In this document: piece by piece, positions 6,326 to 11,594 of the stretch
How the letters are laid out: every line of letters starts with the position of its first letter
Numbering within the stretch: the stretch's first letter is position 1
NCBI GenBank assembly: GCA_903910005.1
Contig: CAIVXW010000010.1
Coordinates: 1 to 11,594 of the forward strand
Reading direction: 5' to 3'
From: an uncultured Methylococcaceae bacterium
GTDB lineage: Bacteria; Pseudomonadota; Gammaproteobacteria; Methylococcales; Methylococcaceae
DNA: 11,594 bases
Position numbers and translations under genes: made by a program
Notes under the pieces: model-generated
Database searches by the model: none
Told to the model about the DNA's origin: nothing
What the model saw: only the letters and a program-made list of their open reading frames with translations

Positions 6326-7671
6326 CCGACTGGACACGGCGCGATCTGGCGGTACTCTGGCATCCCTGCACCCAGATGCAGGATCACGAAACCTTGCCCC
6401 CCATTCCCATCCGCCGGGGGCAGGGCGTCTGGCTGGAAGATTACAACGGACACCGTTACCTGGACGCCATTAGCTCATGGTGGGTCAATCTGTTCGGTCA
6501 CAGTCATCCGGCCATCAATGCGGCCCTGAAAACCCAGCTCGACACACTGGAACACGTGATACTGGCCGGCTTCAGCCATGAACCGGCCATACGACTGGCC
6601 GAACGCCTGCTGGCCCTGGCTCCCGCCGGGCTAAGCCGCTGCTTCTACGCCGACAACGGCTCGGCAGCGGTGGAGGTCGCCCTCAAGATGAGCTTTCACT
6701 ATTGGCAAAATGTCGGCAAACCCGACAAAACCCGCTTCATCACCCTGACCCATGGCTACCACGGCGAAACCCTGGGAGCCCTGTCGGTCAGCGACGTCGC
6801 CCTGTATCGCAGCACGTACGCCCCCCTGTTACTGACCCCCATTACCGTTGACAGCCCGGACTGCGCCCGGTGCGAACCGGGCGAATCCTGGGCGGAACAC
6901 AGCCGCGAAGCCTTCAAACAGATGGCCGCCACCCTGGCGCAGCATGCCGATACGGTGTGTGCAGTGATTGTGGAGCCGCTGGTGCAGTGTGCCGGCGGCA
7001 TGCGAATGTACGATCCGGTGTACCTGAGCCTGTTGCGGGAGGCCTGCGATGCTCACGGGGTTCATCTGATTGCCGATGAAATTGCGGTGGGATTTGGTCG
7101 CACCGGTACCCTGTTCGCTTCGGAGCAGGCCGGGATTCGGCCTGATTTCATGTGCCTCTCCAAGGGCTTGACCGGTGGCTACCTGCCCCTTGCCTGTGTA
7201 CTGACCACTGAAACGGTGTATCAGGCCTTCTATGCCGACTACACCCGTCTGCGGGCATTCCTGCATTCGCACAGCTACACCGGCAATGCCCTGGCCTGTC
7301 GGGCCGGTCTGGCGACCCTCGACCTGTTTGAAGAAACCGGTGCCCTGGCACGCAACCAGACGCTGGCCGACCACCTGCGTGCGGCCTGTCGCCGTCTGGA
7401 GGCGCATCCGCATCTGTCGGAAGTGCGCCAGACCGGCCTGATTGCAGCCGTCGAACTGTTGCAGAACCGCAGCAATCGAACCCCCTACCCGTGGCAGGAA
7501 CGACGCGGTTACCAGGCTTACCGCAAGGCTCTGGAACAGGGCGTGCTGTTACGTCCCCTGGGCAACGTCCTGTACTTCATGCCACCCTACGTCATCAGGC
7601 CAGAGGAGATTGATTTGATGGTTGAGGTAGCAGCGCAGGCCATTGCTCAGGTAACGGCCTGCGCCGATTGA
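6322..7671 (+). CDS. bioA: Adenosylmethionine-8-amino-7-oxononanoate aminotransferase (DAPA synthase)
   Basis: PLP enzyme of biotin synthesis that converts 7-keto-8-aminopelargonate (KAPA) to 7,8-diaminopelargonate, usually with S-adenosylmethionine as amino donor. Class III aminotransferase marks: WHPCTQM (13-19), SSWW (51-54), the phosphate-loop region ADNGSAAVEVALKM (110-123), GYHGET (145-150), ADEIAVGFGRTG (251-262; Asp252 pairs with the PLP ring nitrogen) and Lys281 in CLSKGLTGG as the Schiff-base lysine. HSYTGNALAC and the C-terminal RPLGNVLYFMPPYVI are also typical. 449 aa, slightly longer than E. coli BioA (429). The position of E. coli Tyr17 is Cys16 here. The gene starts in an ATGA overlap with the HMA-like gene and has no good ribosome site of its own. 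No other bio genes are in the window. Its last 25 bases overlap pgaD. Confidence 0.93.
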   Translation: MTDWTRRDLAVLWHPCTQMQDHETLPPIPIRRGQGVWLEDYNGHRYLDAISSWWVNLFGHSHPAINAALKTQLDTLEHVILAGFSHEPAIRLAERLLALAPAGLSRCFYADNGSAAVEVALKMSFHYWQNVGKPDKTRFITLTHGYHGETLGALSVSDVALYRSTYAPLLLTPITVDSPDCARCEPGESWAEHSREAFKQMAATLAQHADTVCAVIVEPLVQCAGGMRMYDPVYLSLLREACDAHGVHLIADEIAVGFGRTGTLFASEQAGIRPDFMCLSKGLTGGYLPLACVLTTETVYQAFYADYTRLRAFLHSHSYTGNALACRAGLATLDLFEETGALARNQTLADHLRAACRRLEAHPHLSEVRQTGLIAAVELLQNRSNRTPYPWQERRGYQAYRKALEQGVLLRPLGNVLYFMPPYVIRPEEIDLMVEVAAQAIAQVTACAD

Positions 7672-8120
7672 TCCAGCGGATGCGGAATCAGCCCGGTGAT
7701 CCGGCCTTCGCCATCAAATTCCACCGTGACGATGGAACAGTTGCGGCAAGTGTCGAGTAAGGATTCGGGCTGATTGAAATAAGCACTCATTGCCGAGGAT
7801 GACACCGGCAGTGCCGCCGGTCTGTGACCCGCCCGACTCGATTGCCGCCAGCGGTCATAGCCAATCCAGGCCGCCCAGCCGCAGGCTGAACCGGTGATGG
7901 TGGCAATGTAGAGGAACATGAGCTTCAGCAGTCCGGCATATCCGCCGCACAGATTGACCCAAAACGCACAAATATGGATTCCCAGCCACCACCCGCACAG
8001 GATCAGCAGGGGCAGCAAACAATAACCCCACAACAACCACCCTGACAGTGACAGGAGGGCCGTGGACAAACGCTGTCCAGGTGTTTGGAGGTGGGGAGCA
8101 TCAATTACCAGTTCTATCAC
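7647..8120 (-). CDS. pgaD: Poly-beta-1,6-N-acetylglucosamine synthesis protein PgaD (HmsS family)
   Basis: Small inner-membrane partner of the glycosyltransferase PgaC; in E. coli PgaC and PgaD together bind cyclic di-GMP and need it for polymer synthesis. The 157-aa protein opens with LVIDAP, like the E. coli PgaD N-terminus. It has two membrane helices at about 21-46 and 62-87, then a short cytoplasmic tail ending in a GEGRITGLIPHP strand. Sequence conservation in this family is low; the call rests on topology, size, N-terminal motif and position after pgaC. Start is GTG at 8120, 20 bases before the pgaC stop, giving an overlap that suggests translational coupling. The 3' end overlaps the convergent bioA by 25 bases. 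Confidence 0.87.
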   Translation of the reverse strand: MIELVIDAPHLQTPGQRLSTALLSLSGWLLWGYCLLPLLILCGWWLGIHICAFWVNLCGGYAGLLKLMFLYIATITGSACGWAAWIGYDRWRQSSRAGHRPAALPVSSSAMSAYFNQPESLLDTCRNCSIVTVEFDGEGRITGLIPHPLDQSAQAVT

Positions 8121-9498
8121 GACGGGTTACGCCTCTGTCTAATGTTATCCAGACCGCCCGCTGTCCCCGCTTTTTGCGGATGGCCCGGTAACAACCGGTT
8201 ACGGTGGTCATGACGTTAATCAACCAGTACACCAGCGGGTACCAGATCATCCAGTAGTAATAACGGGCTCCGCCATCATTGCGGGCCTCGTAGCGGGCAT
8301 CAATACCCAGACTGACTGCAAACTGGATCAGGCAGGTCAGACTCAGCAACATGCCTGTCCAGGTAGGCAGTATGTCGACACTGCCGGGTTTGTCCAGTTC
8401 AAACAGGGTTGCCGCAAGTTCGACACCCAGGGCTGCCAGCATCAAATAAGCCCAAAGAATGCTGATCAGGCACTCGGCGTAAATGGGCCACATGCGCCGG
8501 GCCGAGCCACTGAGCATCCGGTGGCCGTAGCGCAGCAGCACCTCAGCCCCGCCCTGAGCCCAGCGTACCCGCTGCCGCCATAGGCCCTTGAGCGTTTCCG
8601 GCATCAACACCCAGCACAGGGCGCGGGGTTCAAAGCGAATGAGGGCACCGTCCAGTTGCAGTTTCCAACTGATGTCGATGTCCTCGGTAATCATGTCATT
8701 GCTCCAGTAATCCACCCGGTGCAGGGCACTGCGCCTGAAGGCGGCGATGACCCCCGATACCGTGAAGATACGCCCGTACACACTCTGGGCTCGCTTGATC
8801 ATGCCGACGATGGCGGAAAATTCACCGACCTGAATTTTGCCGAGCAGGGTCGAGCGGGTTCTGATGCGCGGGTTACCGGTCACCGCACCCACCGCCGGAT
8901 TCTCCAGAAAATGGCGCACCATCCAGGCACCCGCCGCCGGATCAAGCAGGGCATCCCCGTCAATGCAAATCAGGAATTCGCTGTTGGCCAAAAGGGCACC
9001 GGCCCTGAGGGCCGTGGCCTTGCCCTGATTGCTGGCCAGGTTGACCACCCGCAGCCTGGGATATTCCTGAGCCAGTTGTTCCAGTATGGCCAGGGTCTGA
9101 TCCCGGCTGCCGTCATTGATGGCGATGATTTCAAACTCCGGATAATTCTGCTTCATGGCATACCCGATGGTCTCCCTGACATTTTCTGCCTCGTTGTAGC
9201 AGGGAATCAGGATCGAAATCGGCGGATAATGCGGCAGAACCGGCAGGGAACCCGTGTCGGCAGTTCCCCGTTCCTTCCAGTAATAGTAGATGATGGCCCC
9301 GGTAATCCAGGTATAGGCCATGAACAGCGGGTAATAGAAAATGAAGGTTTCGATCAGGTGACCCGCGATACCCCAGGGAACCTGATCCAGCCATGTTGCC
9401 AACTGCCCCCACCCGGAGACCCAGACATCAAACTGATGCATCAGGGCATTCTTCAGGGCTTCGAGGCCAGGAGTCAGTGAAGCCCGGTCAAACGCCAC
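8101..9498 (-). CDS. pgaC: Poly-beta-1,6-N-acetyl-D-glucosamine synthase PgaC (GT2)
   Basis: Processive family-2 glycosyltransferase in the inner membrane; polymerises UDP-GlcNAc into beta-1,6-linked poly-GlcNAc and moves it to the periplasm. 465 aa. N-terminal membrane segments near 45-75. The cytoplasmic GT2 domain begins at PPISILIPCYNEAENV (92-107); INDGSRD (127-133), the DxD motif IDGD (179-182), TED (271-273) with the catalytic base Asp273, and the QRVRW product-binding motif (309-313) are all present. C-terminal membrane segments lie near 340-365, 378-398 and 412-436. Start is GTG at 9498, preceded by AAGGA eight bases upstream; that ribosome site overlaps the pgaB stop (TGAAGGA). The N-terminus is longer than in E. 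coli PgaC (441 aa). It is second of three in the pgaBCD operon, 12 bases after pgaB. Confidence 0.95.
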   Translation of the reverse strand: MAFDRASLTPGLEALKNALMHQFDVWVSGWGQLATWLDQVPWGIAGHLIETFIFYYPLFMAYTWITGAIIYYYWKERGTADTGSLPVLPHYPPISILIPCYNEAENVRETIGYAMKQNYPEFEIIAINDGSRDQTLAILEQLAQEYPRLRVVNLASNQGKATALRAGALLANSEFLICIDGDALLDPAAGAWMVRHFLENPAVGAVTGNPRIRTRSTLLGKIQVGEFSAIVGMIKRAQSVYGRIFTVSGVIAAFRRSALHRVDYWSNDMITEDIDISWKLQLDGALIRFEPRALCWVLMPETLKGLWRQRVRWAQGGAEVLLRYGHRMLSGSARRMWPIYAECLISILWAYLMLAALGVELAATLFELDKPGSVDILPTWTGMLLSLTCLIQFAVSLGIDARYEARNDGGARYYYWMIWYPLVYWLINVMTTVTGCYRAIRKKRGQRAVWITLDRGVTRRDRTGN

Positions 9499-9510
9499 GG
9501 AGTCCGTCCT

Positions 9511-11436
9511 TCAGGGGGCGCGGCGCGGATCCAGCACGCTGGCCAGATCGCCCGTATGGGGATGGTTCCTGACCATATCGTCCGGGTAGTACCCGATATG
9601 CTGAACCCCGGCCCGCCTGAGTTGCCTGACCTGTTCCATCATGACTGGCATGGGTATGTCCGTTCGGGTGTTCCAGTCCACAGCCTGCAACTCAAACACC
9701 GTTTTGCTCAACCCCTGAGGATGAGCCGCCACCCGACTGACCAGGTCTGTCAGCCATTGACGCGGGTCACTGGCCTTCTCCATGAAGGGCATGGCTTCCA
9801 GGGCCACATAGTCGTAGCCTTCCAGCAAGGCCGGGAACGACTGGGCGTACCACTCCTCGGCATGGGGGCGTAGCAGGGGTTCGGTGTACATGTTGCGGGC
9901 CGTCTTGATGCCCGGCCTGTAGTAGCGAACCCGGGCTGTCAGCTCATTGGTCAGATCAATCAGGGCACGGGTTTTGTGTTTGGCCCATTGCAGGCGATGA
10001 GCAGGTTCTGCGTGCAGACGCTGAAAGTCCTGCGGCAATTCCGGGTGGGAGGCCAGATCGGCCAGCCCGGCCGGGCTTAAATCCTCGAAATCGGACAGAA
10101 TGGCATCGTCATGGAACAAAATGCCGTTGATGTTGGCGTAACGGGCCAGATCTTCATAGATTTCACCGATGACCCGGCGGGCTTCGGGATGGTAGGGTGA
10201 CAACCGCTGATAGATGTGACTGCCCGGCTGGATTTTGCCATCCTTCCATTCGTGTACGAACCAGTCAGCGGGAGCCTTGACCCGGAAAGCCAGTACCGGC
10301 AACCAGGCATAAACCCGGGCATGCGCCCAGGTTCTGAGCCGCCAGGCCACATGACCGAACAGGTCGGCCCTGACCGGCAAGTGGCGGTTGGGAAAATACA
10401 GGGCATCGGCGTTGCCATCGCCGTCCGGATCGGCAAAGGCTTCGAGATAGACGGTGGTGACATCCAGTTCCTTCATGCGGGTGGTCAGCGAGCGCAGGTT
10501 GCGATCCAGTTGGGCCGGATTGGCGTCGTAGACATAATCCAGATCAATATGGGCAATCCGCAGGGGCGGATTTTGCCGCTCCGTGGTCATGATGGCGGCA
10601 AAATCCTCAATTGCCGGGTTGTCCGTAATCAGCATCCGCTTCATCTGGGGCAGATCGGCCAGGGTATTGTGACCGTCTTCCAGCCCCAGGGTAATGCTCA
10701 TGCCCGCCTCAGCCGCCGCCGCCAGGGCGGGCTGATTGTAGTACCCGTAAGGCCAGACCATCACCCGGGGACGTACCCCGACATGGTGGTAAATGGTGTC
10801 GGAACCCTGCTGCATCTCCTCACGCAAACGCCTGGCATAGGCTGCGTCGTTTTCGTAGGTCTGAGTGGCAGGGTCGTAGTTGCGGGTCACATAGGCCGGT
10901 TGCAGGTCAAGGGCCGGATTGCCGGGAATGCCCCGGTGCGAGTCATGACTGTGCGATGCGACCTCGACCAATCCTGAACCGGCCATCTCCCGAATCTGCT
11001 TCCAGCTTAAAAAATGGTCGCGTGGCCAGGTTTCCCGTTCGCTGAAGGGAACCTGCAAGCCATCACCGACTTCCAGCCAATGGCTGACCAGGGCGATCAG
11101 GGCCGGATAGTGATACGCCTTGAGCAGGGGATACACCTTGTCGTAGACACTGGCATAACCGTCGTCGAAGCTCAACATAACCGCCTTTTCCGGCAGTGTG
11201 CGTTTGCCCTGGCGGGCTTCCAGCAAGGCATCCACCCCAATCACCTCATAGTCATGGGTTTTGAGCCATTCAAACTGGGCACGCAGGTTTTCGGTGCTGA
11301 CCGTGCTGTTACCGACACTCATCTGGCGGGAAGCCTGATCGGCCACATCGTGATAGGCCAGCACGGTAATGTTTGCACGAACCTCGACGGTTGCCAGCAT
11401 CAGCCATATAAAAAGGTAGCAGGAAAAACGGGACAT
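9511..11436 (-). CDS. pgaB: Poly-beta-1,6-N-acetyl-D-glucosamine N-deacetylase PgaB
   Basis: Two-domain periplasmic enzyme that partly deacetylates poly-GlcNAc, needed for export through the PgaA porin. 641 aa. Residues 1-21 look like a signal peptide ending VRA before NITV (signal peptidase I type); there is no lipobox cysteine, whereas E. coli PgaB is a lipoprotein. The CE4 deacetylase domain (about 25-285) has SFDDGY (89-94; Asp91 catalytic base, Asp92 metal ligand), SHSHDSHRG with His162 and His167 as metal ligands spaced as in E. coli His184/His189, and the MVWPYGYYN motif (226-234). The C-terminal glycoside-hydrolase-like domain (about 293-641) starts IAHIDLDYVYD and contains the acidic FHDDA motif (441-445) conserved in PgaB/BpsB. 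No clear Shine-Dalgarno; the start is set by the signal peptide. First visible gene of pgaBCD; pgaA is not within the window. Confidence 0.95.
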   Translation of the reverse strand: MSRFSCYLFIWLMLATVEVRANITVLAYHDVADQASRQMSVGNSTVSTENLRAQFEWLKTHDYEVIGVDALLEARQGKRTLPEKAVMLSFDDGYASVYDKVYPLLKAYHYPALIALVSHWLEVGDGLQVPFSERETWPRDHFLSWKQIREMAGSGLVEVASHSHDSHRGIPGNPALDLQPAYVTRNYDPATQTYENDAAYARRLREEMQQGSDTIYHHVGVRPRVMVWPYGYYNQPALAAAAEAGMSITLGLEDGHNTLADLPQMKRMLITDNPAIEDFAAIMTTERQNPPLRIAHIDLDYVYDANPAQLDRNLRSLTTRMKELDVTTVYLEAFADPDGDGNADALYFPNRHLPVRADLFGHVAWRLRTWAHARVYAWLPVLAFRVKAPADWFVHEWKDGKIQPGSHIYQRLSPYHPEARRVIGEIYEDLARYANINGILFHDDAILSDFEDLSPAGLADLASHPELPQDFQRLHAEPAHRLQWAKHKTRALIDLTNELTARVRYYRPGIKTARNMYTEPLLRPHAEEWYAQSFPALLEGYDYVALEAMPFMEKASDPRQWLTDLVSRVAAHPQGLSKTVFELQAVDWNTRTDIPMPVMMEQVRQLRRAGVQHIGYYPDDMVRNHPHTGDLASVLDPRRAP

Positions 11437-11443
11437 ACGGCGT

Positions 11444-11473
11444 ATTTTAGTGTGAAGTCGGGATGAGGGTCAG
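11444..11473 (-). promoter_or_regulatory. Candidate pgaB promoter giving an almost leaderless mRNA
   Basis: On the minus strand CTGACC (11468-11473), an 18-base spacer, then TAAAAT (11444-11449). The -10 box is one mismatch from TATAAT and the -35 matches at four of six. Transcription would start near 11437, next to the pgaB ATG, consistent with the lack of a Shine-Dalgarno. If pgaA lies further upstream in the same operon this promoter may be unused. Confidence 0.3.
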
Positions 11474-11491
11474 GACTCGGTTCCGGTGTTT

Positions 11492-11594
<103 letters not shown>

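Noticed and set aside
8656..9480. 274-codon plus-strand open frame
   Set aside because: Lies opposite pgaC, whose GT2 motifs are complete; the plus-strand translation shows no recognisable domain.
10216..10977. 253-codon plus-strand open frame
   Set aside because: Antisense shadow of pgaB in GC-rich DNA, with no recognisable motif.

Overview
The window looks like a chromosomal segment of a GC-rich gammaproteobacterium. The evidence is an RNase E with the E. coli-type catalytic core, lying divergent to the 23S rRNA pseudouridine synthase gene rluC as in E. coli, plus a DUF4404 protein and a pgaBCD exopolysaccharide cluster. Genus cannot be determined from sequence alone. There are no tRNA or rRNA genes, CRISPR arrays, transposases or phage genes.

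Layout from left to right. (1) An Hsp20-type chaperone gene on the minus strand is cut by the left edge (1-443). (2) A 240-bp spacer holds an inverted repeat and degenerate 7-base repeats. (3) A long rne gene on the minus strand (684-3911, 1075 aa) follows. Its C-terminal scaffold contains a 63-nt (21-aa) minisatellite, and its stop codon lies inside a 7-nt tandem repeat. (4) A 465-bp gap between rne and rluC is best read as the long rne leader with hairpins, with overlapping divergent promoters at its right end. (5) rluC on the plus strand ends one base from the convergent DUF4404 gene. (6) A two-gene plus-strand unit, an HMA-like membrane-anchored protein followed by bioA (biotin synthesis), is joined by an ATGA overlap. 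(7) pgaB-pgaC-pgaD on the minus strand encode export-coupled synthesis and partial deacetylation of poly-beta-1,6-N-acetylglucosamine. The pgaD 3' end overlaps the bioA 3' end. (8) The last ~100 bp upstream of pgaB is a mixed 7-/8-nt tandem repeat that runs to the window edge.

Functional links: Rne and RluC are both RNA-metabolism enzymes in a conserved divergent arrangement. PgaB, PgaC and PgaD form one biofilm-polysaccharide machine; the outer-membrane porin PgaA, usually encoded just upstream of pgaB, is not visible here. The HMA-like protein/BioA coupling has no obvious biochemical explanation.

Most genes are ordinary. The unusual content is mostly in the repeats: heptamer arrays at both ends, one of which sets the reading frame and stop of RNase E, and a recently duplicating minisatellite in the RNase E scaffold. 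I found no convincing undescribed multi-gene system. The most open gene-level question is the HMA-like protein fused translationally to bioA.
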